Shown here in pieces: positions 37,506 through 51,830 of a DNA stretch of 64,000 nt (position 1 is its first letter; each line of letters opens with the position of its first letter). The notes beneath the pieces were generated by a model. That model was not told where the DNA came from, searched no databases, and saw nothing but the letters and a program-made list of their open reading frames with translations. A program made the translations under genes and the position numbers. Source of the stretch: Chrysomallon squamiferum (Eukaryota; Mollusca; Gastropoda; Neomphalida; Peltospiridae); contig CM022672.1 of NCBI GenBank assembly GCA_012295275.1, positions 10,390,404-10,454,403 of the forward strand, in the 5' to 3' direction.

Positions 37506-39337
37506 AGCTAAGTGAACTGTGTAATTAACACAACTTTGAAGTTGTTCCTTTACAAATTCTGTGTTTTATGTGTTGTTGTTTTTAATTAACAACAAATTCT
37601 GTTAATTTTTATTAATAAAATACTAAGAAAATTTTTTATTAATAAAAAAACCTAAAGGTGAGCAGTTGTCTTGTTTCTCACTTCATTGGTGAACAGTTGC
37701 CCTTGTTTAATGATTCTGAGAAATTCCACTCAGTCATAGCTCAGTCAGTTTTCTAGTATCAACAAAGACTTTGCAGTTTTTTTAAGCTTTTAATTTTAGT
37801 CTAACTGATTATGTCAGTATCTCATTTTTTAATTTTTGAAAGTGCTTGAAAGAACCTGATGTATTGGAATTATGTAATTATTGTGATACAAATGCACTGT
37901 CATTATAATACTGTGTAACTTAATACACTAATGTGCGTGTGTGTAAATGTTTACCTAATAATACAGTGCCTTTTTCAGCTGTCTGTATCGAAGCTAAATG
38001 AAAATATTTTCACTTCTTCTCTTACTTAGAGTGAATGTAGACTATATGGCTTGATCTTTTATAAAATCTTTAAAAGAAAATTAATTATTAAACTGCTGGA
38101 ATATTTGTCACTGGTTTATTTGATTATTCGTTCACTGTTATCATTTTCACTGATGTATAAACAATTTATTTTCATGTGTACAAAAAGAAAATAACTTCCT
38201 TGTTGAAATTTAAATAATTGTTGATAGGAAGATATTTTAATTAAATCTGTTGACAATGAAATATTCAGTTACAGTTACCGCTGTTAACCCCTTTAACTCA
38301 CACCTTGATTTTCCTAGATTTCAGGAAATCCAGACCAAATCTGGCAAAATCTTAAACTCTCATTACTGGATTTTAACATAGCTGTTAAGTGTACTAAAGT
38401 TCAGTGTTCTGCAAATTTCATGTTAATGTTTGTCTGGACTTTTACATTTTCCAGACGAGTGCTGCCCCCTACTAGTCAAGTGTCAACAACATACACTGTA
38501 TATGTTATGGATGGAGAAAAGATATTTTCCCAATCTAGAAATGCATGTCTGTGTTTGAGACCACAATTTTAATTTATTTTATTTTTTTAAATTAATGTTT
38601 CTTTGTTTTTATTTCTTTTATTGGAAGAAATTCTGAATCTTTCCATTTTGTCTGTATCTAATACCAACCTCTTTGTACCTGTTCAAATATTAGCAAATTT
38701 TACTATTAAACTAATTTGGTTGTGTCTTTCCTTTGTCCTCAGTAGAGTAAGTCATAAAAGTATCTTCCATGTCACTGAACCAGGATTTTAAACTAATGAG
38801 AAAATTAAAAAATTAATAAAAACAACAGATTGCAAATAGCTTCAGTCTATTGCCGGTCAGCTGAAGAAAAGTTCATTGACTTGTATCTGTCAACAAGTCT
38901 TTGTCACAAATAGTATTCTTCACTTCCACCCAAATCTGCTAAGCTCAATACAGACTGTTCATCATTTATCAAAATCTTAAAATTTCAAATATAGTGATGA
39001 TGTAGTGATGATTTAATTGCCACCACAATTGCTGATTTGTTTATCACAAACTTTTAATTTTATTTTAGGTTATGGTATGTGTATGTAAATGGTTGGGTAA
39101 GAGTGGCAGTCGTACTTAAAAAAATTATACAAAAATTAATCCTGTATCAGCTGTATTTTAAACAAGTTCACATCAGTTCACCATGGAAGTGTCAGTACAA
39201 GAGTTGTTGAACAGCACAATTGAATATCGTGGGAGATATTTCAAAGAAAATCTCCCAGTCCCCTGTTTCCATCAGCAAAAACCTACTTTATATCTGCTGA
39301 GTGAACTCTTCACCTTCTTCCTGAGCTCATCAGATTG

Positions 39338-39530
39338 AGCCACTCACATAGGTTTGGTCAAAATAATTCAAGTTTCTCTAGATTTTCAATATCAGGGATG
39401 TTGTCAGCTAGGAAAGCCATACCATCCTTTACCTGGTCCAGAGGTAGAAAGACCACACCATCTATCATCCCTATCAACCTCTTGACTCCCCTTTCAAACA
39501 ATTATAGGAACCTCAAAACCTTCAGCTAAG
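39338..39530 (-). pseudogene. Mutator-like transposase fragment, copy 3
   Basis: Same segment, but a two-base loss near 39371 (CAAGTTTC where copies 1 and 2 have CAACAGTTTC) shifts the minus-strand frame between the LEKL and YFDQT blocks. This shows there is no selection on the frame. Confidence 0.5.
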
Positions 39531-41369
39531 TGAACTGTGTAATTAACACAACTTTGAAGTTGTTCCTTTACAAATTCTGTGTTTTATGTGTTGTTGTTTT
39601 TAATTAACAACAAATTCTGTTAATTTTTATTAATAAAATACTAAGAAAATTTTTTATTAATAAAAAATCCTAAAGGTGAGCAGTTGTCTTGTTTCTCACT
39701 TCATTGGTGAACAGTTGCCCTTGTTTAATGATTCTGAGAAATTCCACTCAGTCATAGCTCAGTCAGTTTTCTAGTATCAACAAAGACTTTGCAGTTTTTT
39801 AAGCTTTTAATTTTAGTCTAACTGATTATGTCAGTATCTCATTTTTTAATTTTTGAAAGTGCTTGAAAGAACCTGATGTATTGGAATTATGTAATTATTG
39901 TGATATAAATAAGTCATTATAGCATTGTGTATCTTAATACATGTGTGTGTGTAAATGTTTACCTAATAATACAGTGCCTTTTCCAGCTGTCTGTAGAAGC
40001 TAAATGAAAATATTTTCACTTCTTCTCTTACTTGGAGTGAATGTAGACTATATGGCTTGATCTTTTATAAAATGATTAAAAAAAAATTAATTATTAAACT
40101 GCTGGAATATTTGTCACTGGTTTATTTGATTATTCATTCACTGTTATCATTTTCACTGATGTATAAACAATTTATTTTCATGTGTACAAAAAGAAAATAA
40201 CTTCCTTGTTGAAATTTAAATAACTGTTGATAGGAAGATATTTTAATTAAATCTGTTGACAATGAAATATTCAGTTACAGTTACCGCTGTTAACCCCTTT
40301 AACTCACACCTTGATTTTCCTAGATTTCAGGAAATCCAGACCAAATCTGGCAAAATCTTAAAATCTCATTACTGGATTATAACATAGCTGTTAAGTGTAC
40401 TAAAGTTCAGTGTTCTGTAAATTTCATGTTAATGTTTGTCTGGACTTTTGCATTTTCCAGACGAGTGCTGCCCCCTACTAGTCAAGTGTCAACAACATAC
40501 AGTGTATATGGTATGGATGGAGAAAAGATATTTTCCCAATCTAGAAATGCATGTCTGTGTTTGAGACCACAACTTTAATTTCTTTTATTTTTTTTAAATT
40601 AATGTTTCTTTGTTTTTATTTCTTTTATTGGAAGAAATTCTGAATCTTTCCATTTTGTCTGTATCTAATACCAACCTCTTTGTACCTGTTCAAATATTAG
40701 CAAATTTTACTATTAAACTAATTTGGTTGTGTCTTTCCTTTGTCCTCCGTAGAGTAAGTCATAAAAGTATCTTCCATGTCACTGAACCAGGATTTTAAAC
40801 TAATGAGAAAATTAAAAAAATTAATAAAAACAACAGATTACAAATAGCTTCAGTCTGTTTCCGGTCAGTTGAAGAAAAGGTTATTGACTTGTATCTGTCA
40901 ACAAGTCTTTGTCACAAATAGTATTCTTCACTTCCACCCAAATCTGCTAAGCTCAATACAGACTGTTCATCATTTATCCAGAATTTGAAAATCTTAAAAT
41001 TTCAAATATAGTGATGATGTAGTGATGATTTAATTGCCACCACAATTGCTGATTTGTTTATCACAAAACTTTTATTTTATTTTAGGTTATGGTATGTGTA
41101 TGTAAATGGTTGGGTAAGAGTGGCAGTTTCTGCTTAAAAAAAAAAAAAAAAATTATACAAAAATTAATCCTATATCAGCTGTATTTTAAACAAATTCACA
41201 TCAGTTCACCATGGAAGTGTCAGTACAAGAGTTGTTGAACAGCACAATTGAATATCGTGGGAGATATTTCAAAGGAAATCTCCCAGTCCCCTGTTTCCAT
41301 CAGCAAAAACCTACTTTATATCTGCTGAGTGAACTCTTCACCTTCTTCCTGAGCTCATCAGAATGAGCC

Positions 41370-41562
41370 ACTAACATAGGTTTGGTCAAAATAATTCAAC
41401 AGTTTCTCTAGATTTTCAATATCAGGGATGTTGTCAGCTAGGAAAGCCATACCATTCTTTAACTGGTCCAGAGGTAGAAAGGCCAGACCATCTATCATCC
41501 CTATCAACCTCTTGACTCCCCTTTCAAACAATTATAGGAACCTCAAAACCTTCAATTAAGTG
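41370..41562 (-). pseudogene. Mutator-like transposase fragment, copy 4
   Basis: Same segment in the last, rearranged 2-kb unit. Substitutions relative to copies 1-3 include changes in the VKDG and LDQ blocks. Homology to the other units stops shortly after it, at about 41584 on the plus strand. Confidence 0.45.
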
Positions 41563-41674
41563 AATTGTGTAATTAACACAACTTTGTGTATTTTAATTTT
41601 AATTATTTATTGATTTATTTATTATGTTTTATCCCTTATTTACATTTACAAACAAAATTAATGATAAAAGATTA

Positions 41675-41711
<37 letters not shown>
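41675..41711. repeat. (CT)n/(CA)n microsatellite in copy 4 insertion
   Basis: A CT run followed by a CA run within the segment unique to copy 4. A further GT run of about 20 units lies at about 42072-42115. Confidence 0.95.
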
Positions 41712-41712
<1 letters not shown>

Positions 41713-42070
41713 TAATTTATCTTTTTTTATTCCTTTCATGTTTCATGCACAACTTTTAATACTGTTAAATAAAAGGATTGCTAAATAAAATTACTACATA
41801 TATTTCTGAATCACAATTACACAATCCCAGTATAAGTAAAAATCATTTTAAATTATCACTGCTGCAGTATAAATGCTTTAAATGACAAATCATAGTTAAA
41901 CACTTAAGTTATTTAATTCTTACATTAAGTGTGACAGTACTAATTTCTATTACATATATCCTTTGTTTTAAAATCATGTTATGAAGATGCTTGAAAGAAC
42001 CTGATATATTTGAATTATGTAATTATTGTGATATAAATGATAGTCACTATAACATTGTGTATCTTAATAC

Positions 42071-42117
<47 letters not shown>

Positions 42118-42839
42118 ACCTAATAATACAGTGCCTTTTTCAGCTGTCTATAGAAGCTAAATGAAAATATTTCCACTTCTTCTCTTACTTGGAGCACATG
42201 TAGAGTGTATGGCTTGCTCTTTTATAAAATGAATAAAAACAAACAAAATTAATTAGTAAACTGTTGGAATATTTGTCACTGGTTTATTTGATTATTCGTT
42301 CACTGTTATCATTTTCTGTGATGGATAAACAATTTATTTTTGGTGTGTACAAAAAGAAAATAACTTCCTTGTTGAAACTTTAAATAATTGTTGATAGGAA
42401 TTTTAATTTCTTTTATCCTTTTTAATTCATGTTTCTTTGTTTTTATTTCTTTTATTGGAAGAAATTCTGAATCTTTCCATTTTGTCTGTATCTAATACCA
42501 GCCTCTTTGTACCTGTTCAAACATTAGCAAATTTTACTTTTAAACTAATTTGGTTGTGTCTTTCCTTTGTCCTCCGTAGAGTAAGTCATAAAAGTATCTT
42601 CCATGTCACTGCACTGGGATTTTAAACTAATGAGAAAAATCTAGAAAATAATAAAAAGTAATAAAAACAACAGATTGCAAATAGCTTCAGTCTGTTTCTG
42701 GTCATTTGAAGAAAAGTTTATTGACTTTTATCTGTCAACAAGTCTTTGTCACAAATAGTATTCTTCACTTCCACCCAAATCTACTAAGCTCAATACAGAC
42801 TGTTCATCACTGATCCAAAATTTCCAAATCTTATTGTAT

Positions 42840-43241
42840 CTAAGAGAGTGATGATTTAGTGTACATAAAATTGATTTCTTGGACAAAATTACTAAAAATA
42901 TTATATAACACTGCATGCAATCTATTTGTTTAGTCTTTTGTTTTTAGATTTATATCATATTCTCAGATATCTCCTTTTATTTCAAAATCTAAAACATTTC
43001 CATGTGTAAGCACTTTGGATAAGCCATTTTCAACCTATAGCTTTAAAAGTCACCATATCCCCCCACCCAGCTGGTTTCACAGTCACATTTACCTGTACCA
43101 CCATATTTACAGCATCAAGTCATGGAGAAGGATATTTGCAGCTTTGTAATTAATATAATTTACAATGTGTATGTAAATTAAGGATGTGTGTCTCTTGGAA
43201 TTCAATTATTTTTATGTTTGTTCCCTAAGAAAATGTTTGCA

Positions 43242-43273
<32 letters not shown>

Positions 43274-44075
43274 GCAGCTAATGTTTTATTACATTATTAA
43301 TTTGTACCATTTAAAATATCTACAATTTTTTAATATCTGTTCAAACATTAGCAAATTTCATTTCTAGACAAATTTGATTATGTCTCAGTGTTTTGCTCAT
43401 TACAGTCAGTCCTAAAAGTTAGGTTCCATGTCACTGAACCGGGATTTTAAATTAATGAGAAAAAAAATGTAGAAAATTACAAATATTAATAAGAATATAA
43501 CTGTTTACCACCAGCATCAGTCTTTTCCCAGTCAGATGAAGAAAAAAGTTTATTGACTTTTATCTGTCAACAAGTCTTTTTGTCACAAATAGTATTCTTC
43601 ACTTCCACCCAAATCTACTAAGCTCAATACAGACTGTTCATCACTGATCCAAAATTTCCAAATCTTATTGTATCTAAGAGAGTGATGATTTAGTGTACAT
43701 AAAATTGATTTCTTGGACAAAATTACTAAAAATATTATATAACACTGCATGCAATCTATTTGTTTAGTCTTTTGTTTTTAGATTTATATCATATTCTCAG
43801 ATATCTCCTTTTATTTCAAAAATCTAAAACATTTCCATGTGTAAGCACTTTGGATAAGCCATTTTCAACCTATAGCTTTAAAAGTCACCATATCCCCCAC
43901 CCAGCTGGTTTCACAGTCACATTTACCTGTACCACCATATTTACAGCATCAAGTCATGGAGAAGGATATTTGCAGCTTTGTAATTAATATAATTTACAAT
44001 GTGTATGTAAATTAAGGATGTGTGTCTCTTGGAATTCAATTATTTTTATGTTTGTTCCCTAAGAAAATGTTTGCA

Positions 44076-44111
<36 letters not shown>

Positions 44112-45727
44112 GCAGCTAATGTTTTATTACATTATTAATTTGTACCATTTAAAATATCTACAATTTTTTAATATCTGTTCAAACATTAGCAAATTTCATT
44201 TCTAGACAAATTTGATTATGTCTCAGTGTTTTGCTCATTACAGTCAGTCCTAAAAGTTACGTTCCATGTCACTGAACCGGGATTTTAAATTAATGAGAAA
44301 AATGTAGAAAATTACAAATATTAATAAGAATATAACTGTTTACCACCAGCATCAGTCTTTTCCCAGTCAGATGAAGAAAAGTTTATTGACTTTTATCTGT
44401 CAACAAGTCTTTGTCACAAATAGTATTCTTCACTTCCACCCAAATCTACTAAGCTCAATACAGACTGTTCATCACTGATCCAAAATTTCCAAATCTTATT
44501 GTATCTAAGAGAGTGATGATTTAGTGTACATAAAATTGATTTCTTGGACAAAATTACTAAAAATATTATATAACACTGCATGCAATCTATTTGTTTAGTC
44601 TTTTGTTTTTAGATTTATATCATATTCTCAGATATCTCCTTTTATTTCAAAATCTAAAACATTTCCATGTGTAAGCACTTTGGATAAGCCATTTTCAACC
44701 TATAGCTTTAAAAGTCACCATATCCCCCCACCCAGCTGGTTTCACAGTCACATTTACCTGTACCACCATATTTACAGCATCAAGTCATGGAGAAGGATAT
44801 TTGCAGCTTTGTAATTAATATAATTTACAATGTGTATGTAAATTAAGGATGTGTGTCTCTTGGAATTCAATTATTTTTATGTTTGTTCCCTAAGAAAATG
44901 TTTGCACACACATACACACACACACACACACACAGCAGCTAATGTTTTATTACATTATTAATTTGTACCATTTAAAATATCTACAATTTTTTAATATCTG
45001 TTCAAACATTAGCAAATTTCATTTCTAGACAAATTTGATTATGTCTCAGTGTTTTGCTCATTACAGTCAGTCCTAAAAGTTACGTTCCATGTCACTGAAC
45101 CGGGATTTTAAATTAATGAGAAAAATGTAGAAAATTACAAATATTAATAAGAATATAACTGTTTACCACCAGCATCAGTCTTTTCCCAGTCAGATGAAGA
45201 AAAGTTTATTGACTTTTATCTGTCAACAAGTCTTTGTCACAAATAGTATTCTTCACTTCCACCCAAATCTACTAAGCTCAATACAGACTGTTCATCACTG
45301 ATCCAAAATTTCCAAATCTTATTGTATCTAAGAGAGTGATGATTTAGTGTACATAAAATTGATTTCTTGGACAAAATTACTAAAAATATTATATAACACT
45401 GCATGCAATCTATTTGTTTAGTCTTTTGTTTTTAGATTTATATCATATTCTCAGATATCTCCTTTTATTTCAAAATCTAAAACATTTCCATGTGTAAGCA
45501 CTTTGGATAAGCCATTTTCAACCTATAGCTTTAAAAGTCACCATATCCCCCCCCAGCTGGTTTCACAGTCACATTTACCTGTACCACCATATTTACAGCA
45601 TCAAGTCATGGAGAAGGATATTTGCAGCTTTGTAATTAATATAATTTACAATGTGTATGTAAATTAAGGATGTGTGTCTCTTGGAATTCAATTATTTTTA
45701 TGTTTGTTCCCTAAGAAAATGTTTGCA

Positions 45728-45759
<32 letters not shown>

Positions 45760-46553
45760 GCAGCTAATGTTTTATTACATTATTAATTTGTACCATTTAA
45801 AATATCTACAATTTTTTAATATCTGTTCAAACATTAGCAAATTTCATTTCTAGACAAATTTGATTATGTCTCAGTGTTTTGCTCATTACAGTCAGTCCTA
45901 AAAGTTAGGTTCCATGTCACTGAACCGGGATTTTAAATTAATGAGAAAAATGTAAAAATTACAAATATTAATAAGAATATAACTGTTTACCACCAGCATC
46001 AGTCTTTTCCCAGTCAGATGAAGAAAAGTTTATTGACTTTTATCTGTCAACAAGTCTTTGTCACAAATAGTATTCTTCACTTCCACCCAAATCTACTAAG
46101 CTCAATACAGACTGTTCATCACTGATCCAAAATTTCCAAATCTTATTGTATCTAAGAGAGTGATGATTTAGTGTACATAAAATTGATTTCTTGGACAAAA
46201 TTACTAAAAATATTATATAACACTGCATGCAATCTATTTGTTTAGTCTTTTGTTTTTAGATTTATATCATATTCTCAGATATCTCCTTTTATTTCAAAAT
46301 CTAAAACATTTCCATGTGTAAGCACTTTGGATAAGCCATTTTTCAACCTATAGCTTTAAAAGTCACCATATCCCCCACCCAGCTGGTTTCACAGTCACAT
46401 TTACCTGTACCACCATATTTACAGCATCAAGTCATGGAGAAGGATATTTGCAGCTTTGTAATTAATATAATTTACAATGTGTATGTAAATTAAGGATGTG
46501 TGTCTCTTGGAATTCAATTATTTTTATGTTTGTTCCCTAAGAAAATGTTTGCA

Positions 46554-46585
<32 letters not shown>

Positions 46586-47380
46586 GCAGCTAATGTTTTA
46601 TTACATTATTAATTTGTACCATTTAAAATATCTACAATTTTTTAATATCTGTTCAAACATTAGCAAATTTCATTTCTAGACAAATTTGATTATGTCTCAG
46701 TGTTTTGCTCATTACAGTCAGTCCTAAAAGTTACGTTCCATGTCACTGAACCGGGATTTTAAATTAATGAGAAAAATGTAGAAAATTACAAATATTAATA
46801 AGAATATAACTGTTTACCACCAGCATCAGTCTTTTCCCAGTCAGATGAAGAAAAGTTTATTGACTTTTATCTGTCAACAAGTCTTTGTCACAAATAGTAT
46901 TCTTCACTTCCACCCAAATCTACTAAGCTCAATACAGACTGTTCATCACTGATCCAAAATTTCCAAATCTTATTGTATCTAAGAGAGTGATGATTTAGTG
47001 TACATAAAATTGATTTCTTGGACAAAATTACTAAAAATATTATATAACACTGCATGCAATCTATTTGTTTAGTCTTTTGTTTTTAGATTTATATCATATT
47101 CTCAGATATCTCCTTTTATTTCAAAATCTAAAACATTTCCATGTGTAAGCACTTTGGATAAGCCATTTTCAACCTATAGCTTTAAAAGTCACCATATCCC
47201 CCCACCCAGCTGGTTTCACAGTCACATTTACCTGTACCACCATATTTACAGCATCAAGTCATGGAGAAGGATATTTGCAGCTTTGTAATTAATATAATTT
47301 ACAATGTGTATGTAAATTAAGGATGTGTGTCTCTTGGAATTCAATTATTTTTATGTTTGTTCCCTAAGAAAATGTTTGCA

Positions 47381-47414
<34 letters not shown>

Positions 47415-49857
47415 GCAGCTAATGTTTTATTACATTATTAATTTGTACCATTTAAAATATCTACAATTTTTTAATATCTGTTCAAACATTAGCAAATTTC
47501 ATTTCTAGACAAATTTGATTATGTCTCAGTGTTTTGCTCATTACAGTCAGTCCTAAAAGTTAGGTTCCATGTCACTGAACCGGGATTTTAAATTAATGAG
47601 AAAAATGTAGAAAATTACAAATATTAATAAGAATATAACTGTTTACCACCAGCATCAGTCTTTTCCCAGTCAGATGAAGAAAAGTTTATTGACTTTTATC
47701 TGTCAACAAGTCTTTGTCACAAATAGTATTCTTCACTTCCACCCAAATCTACTAAGCTCAATACAGACTGTTCATCACTGATCCAAAATTTCCAAATCTT
47801 ATTGTATCTAAGAGAGTGATGATTTAGTGTACATAAAATTGATTTCTTGGACAAAATTACTAAAAATATTATATAACACTGCATGCAATCTATTTGTTTA
47901 GTCTTTTGTTTTTAGATTTATATCATATTCTCAGATATCTCCTTTTATTTCAAAATCTAAAACATTTCCATGTGTAAGCACTTTGGATAAGCCATTTTCA
48001 ACCTATAGCTTTAAAAGTCACCATATCCCCCCACCCAGCTGGTTTCACAGTCACATTTACCTGTACCACCATATTTACAGCATCAAGTCATGGAGAAGGA
48101 TATTTGCAGCTTTGTAATTAATATAATTTACAATGTGTATGTAAATTAAGGATGTGTGTCTCTTGGAATTCAATTATTTTTATGTTTGTTCCCTAAGAAA
48201 ATGTTTGCACACACATACACACACACACACACACACACAGCAGCTAATGTTTTATTACATTATTAATTTGTACCATTTAAAATATCTACAATTTTTTAAT
48301 ATCTGTTCAAACATTAGCAAATTTCATTTCTAGACAAATTTGATTATGTCTCAGTGTTTTGCTCATTACAGTCAGTCCTAAAAGTTAGGTTCCATGTCAC
48401 TGAACCGGGATTTTAAATTAATGAGAAAAATGTAGAAAATTACAAATATTAATAAGAATATAACTGTTTACCACCAGCATCAGTCTTTTCCCAGTCAGAT
48501 GAAGAAAAGTTTATTGACTTTTATCTGTCAACAAGTCTTTGTCACAAATAGTATTCTTCACTTCCACCCAAATCTACTAAGCTCAATACAGACTGTTCAT
48601 CACTGATCCAAAATTTCCAAATCTTATTGTATCTAAGAGAGTGATGATTTAGTGTACATAAAATTGATTTCTTGGACAAAATTACTAAAAATATTATATA
48701 ACACTGCATGCAATCTATTTGTTTAGTCTTTTGTTTTAGATTTATATCATATTCTCAGATATCTCCTTTTATTTCAAAATCTAAAACATTTCCATGTGTA
48801 AGCACTTTGGATAAGCCATTTTCAACCTATAGCTTTAAAAGTCACCATATCCCCCACCCAGCTGGTTTCACAGTCACATTTACCTGTACCACCATATTTA
48901 CAGCATCAAGTCATGGAGAAGGATATTTGCAGCTTTGTAATTAATATAATTTACAATGTGTATGTAAATTAAGGATGTGTGTCTCTTGGAATTCAATTAT
49001 TTTTATGTTTGTTCCCTAAGAAAATGTTTGCACACACATACACACACACACACACACACACAGCAGCTAATGTTTTATTACATTATTAATTTGTACCATT
49101 TAAAATATCTACAATTTTTTAATATCTGTTCAAACATTAGCAAATTTCATTTCTAGACAAATTTGATTATGTCTCAGTGTTTTGCTCATTACAGTCAGTC
49201 CTAAAAGTTAGGTTCCATGTCACTGAACCGGGATTTTAAATTAATGAGAAAAATGTAGAAAATTACAAATATTAATAAGAATATAACTGTTTACCACCAG
49301 CATCAGTCTTTTCCCAGTCAGATGAAGAAAAGTTTATTGACTTTTATCTGTCAACAAGTCTTTGTCACAAATAGTATTCTTCACTTCCACCCAAATCTAC
49401 TAAGCTCAATACAGACTGTTCATCACTGATCCAAAATTTCCAAATCTTATTGTATCTAAGAGAGTGATGATTTAGTGTACATAAAATTGATTTCTTGGAC
49501 AAAATTACTAAAAATATTATATAACACTGCATGCAATCTATTTGTTTAGTCTTTTGTTTTTAGATTTATATCATATTCTCAGATATCTCCTTTTATTTCA
49601 AAAATCTAAAACATTTCCATGTGTAAGCACTTTGGATAAGCCATTTTCAACCTATAGCTTTAAAAGTCACCATATCCCCCACCCAGCTGGTTTCACAGTC
49701 ACATTTACCTGTACCACCATATTTACAGCATCAAGTCATGGAGAAGGATATTTGCAGCTTTGTAATTAATATAATTTACAATGTGTATGTAAATTAAGGA
49801 TGTGTGTCTCTTGGAATTCAATTATTTTTATGTTTGTTCCCTAAGAAAATGTTTGCA

Positions 49858-49891
<34 letters not shown>

Positions 49892-51830
49892 GCAGCTAAT
49901 GTTTTATTACATTATTAATTTGTACCATTTAAAATATCTACAATTTTTTAATATCTGTTCAAACATTAGCAAATTTCATTTCTAGACAAATTTGATTATG
50001 TCTCAGTGTTTTGCTCATTACAGTCAGTCCTAAAAGTTACGTTCCATGTCACTGAACCGGGATTTTAAATTAATGAGAAAAATGTAGAAAATTACAAATA
50101 TTAATAAGAATATAACTGTTTACCACCAGCATCAGTCTTTTCCCAGTCAGATGAAGAAAAGTTTATTGACTTTTATCTGTCAACAAGTCTTTGTCACAAA
50201 TAGTATTCTTCACTTCCACCCAAATCTACTAAGCTCAATACAGACTGTTCATCACTGATCCAAAATTTCCAAATCTTATTGTATCTAAGAGAGTGATGAT
50301 TTAGTGTACATAAAATTGATTTCTTGGACAAAATTACTAAAAATATTATATAACACTGCATGCAATCTATTTGTTTAGTCTTTTGTTTTTAGATTTATAT
50401 CATATTCTCAGATATCTCCTTTTATTTCAAAAATCTAAAACATTTCCATGTGTAAGCACTTTGGATAAGCCATTTTCAACCTATAGCTTTAAAAGTCACC
50501 ATATCCCCCACCCAGCTGGTTTCACAGTCACATTTACCTGTACCACCATATTTACAGCATCAAGTCATGGAGAAGGATATTTGCAGCTTTGTAATTAATA
50601 TAATTTACAATGTGTATGTAAATTAAGGATGTGTGTCTCTTGGAATTCAATTATTTTTATGTTTGTTCCCTAAGAAAATGTTTGCACACACATACACACA
50701 CACACACACACACACAGCAGCTAATGTTTTATTACATTATTAATTTGTACCATTTAAAATATCTACAATTTTTTAATATCTGTTCAAACATTAGCAAATT
50801 TCATTTCTAGACAAATTTGATTATGTCTCAGTGTTTTGCTCATTACAGTCAGTCCTAAAAGTTACGTTCCATGTCACTGAACCGGGATTTTAAATTAATG
50901 AGAAAAATGTAGAAAATTACAAATATTAATAAGAATATAACTGTTTACCACCAGCATCAGTCTTTTTCCAGTCAGATGAAGAAAAGTTTATTGACTTTTA
51001 TCTGTCAACAAGTCTTTGTCACAAATAGTATTCTTCACTTCCACCCAAATCTACTAAGCTCAATACAGACTGTTCATCACTGATCCAAAATTTCCAAATC
51101 TTATTGTATCTAAGAGAGTGATGATTTAGTGTACATAAAATTGATTTCTTGGACAAAATTACTAAAAATATTATATAACACTGCATGCAATCTATTTGTT
51201 TAGTCTTTTGTTTTTAGATTTATATCATATTCTCAGATATCTCCTTTTATTTCAAAATCTAAAACATTTCCATGTGTAAGCACTTTGGATAAGCCATTTT
51301 CAACCTATAGCTTTAAAAGTCACCATATCCCCCCACCCAGCTGGTTTCACAGTCACATTTACCTGTACCACCATATTTACAGCATCAAGTCATGGAGAAG
51401 GATATTTGCAGCTTTGTAATTAATATAATTTACAATGTGTATGTAAATTAAGGATGTGTGTCTCTTGGAATTCAATTATTTTTATGTTTGTTCCCTAAGA
51501 AAATGTTTGCACACACATACACACACACACACACACACACAGCAGCTAATGTTTTATTACATTATTAATTTGTACCATTTAAAATATCTACAATTTTTTA
51601 ATATCTGTTCAAACATTAGCAAATTTCATTTCTAGACAAATTTGATTATGTCTCAGTGTTTTGCTCATTACAGTCAGTCCTAAAAGTTACATTCCATGTC
51701 ATTGAACCGGGATTTTAAATTAATGAGAAAAATGTAGAAAATTACAAATATTAATAAGAATATAACTGTTTACCACCAGCATCAGTCTTTTCCCAGTCAG
51801 ATGAAGAAAAGGTTATTGACTTTTATCTGC
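42840..51830 (+). repeat. Satellite-like array of an 823-833-bp unit, eleven copies
   Basis: The anchor AGATTTATATCATATTCTC occurs at about 42947, 43780, 44611, 45434, 46258, 47085, 47914, 48738, 49562, 50391 and 51216. Spacing is 823-833 bp; differences are mostly in an internal (CA)n run and a C-run. Apart from those the copies look almost identical by eye, so the array is recent or actively homogenised. About 320 bp of the unit (from CTGTTCAAACATTAGC to CATCACTGATCC) is homologous to the end of the 2-kb unit (42520-42840); the rest is not. A 75-aa frame ending HGEGYLQLCN recurs in several copies. It is broken in others by one-base changes in A- and C-runs, so it is unlikely to be coding. 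Confidence 0.97.

Larger units (their letters stand above)
35107..42840 (+). repeat. Tandem array of a 2.0-kb unit, four copies
   Basis: Anchoring on the block around TTGAACAGCACAA, copies start at about 35.11, 37.13, 39.15 and 41.18 kb; successive anchors are 2025, 2019 and 2028 bp apart. Copies 1-3 are very similar, with scattered substitutions and small indels. Copy 4 is rearranged. After about 41584 roughly 400 bp of unrelated DNA (with CT/CA repeats at 41675-41711) replaces the equivalent segment, homology returns near 41986, and about 350 bp is missing near 42398. Each unit yields the same 62-aa plus-strand chance frame starting MFLFLLLEEILN (36575, 38603, 40610, 42437). It has no splice or start context, and I do not treat it as a gene. 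Confidence 0.95.

Noticed and set aside
36575-42625. Recurring 62-aa frame MFLFLLLEEILN in the 2-kb units
   Set aside because: Conserved only as part of the tandem unit; T-rich hydrophobic content and no supporting signals.
43081-43120. Minus-strand TACAG|GTAAAT junction in every 825-bp unit
   Set aside because: No pyrimidine tract precedes it on the minus strand and it lies antisense to the proposed gene.
43760-50598. Recurring 75-78-aa frame ending HGEGYLQLCN in the 825-bp units
   Set aside because: Identical because the DNA is tandemly repeated. It is disrupted in several units by single-base changes in A- and C-runs, so there is no sign of selection on a protein.
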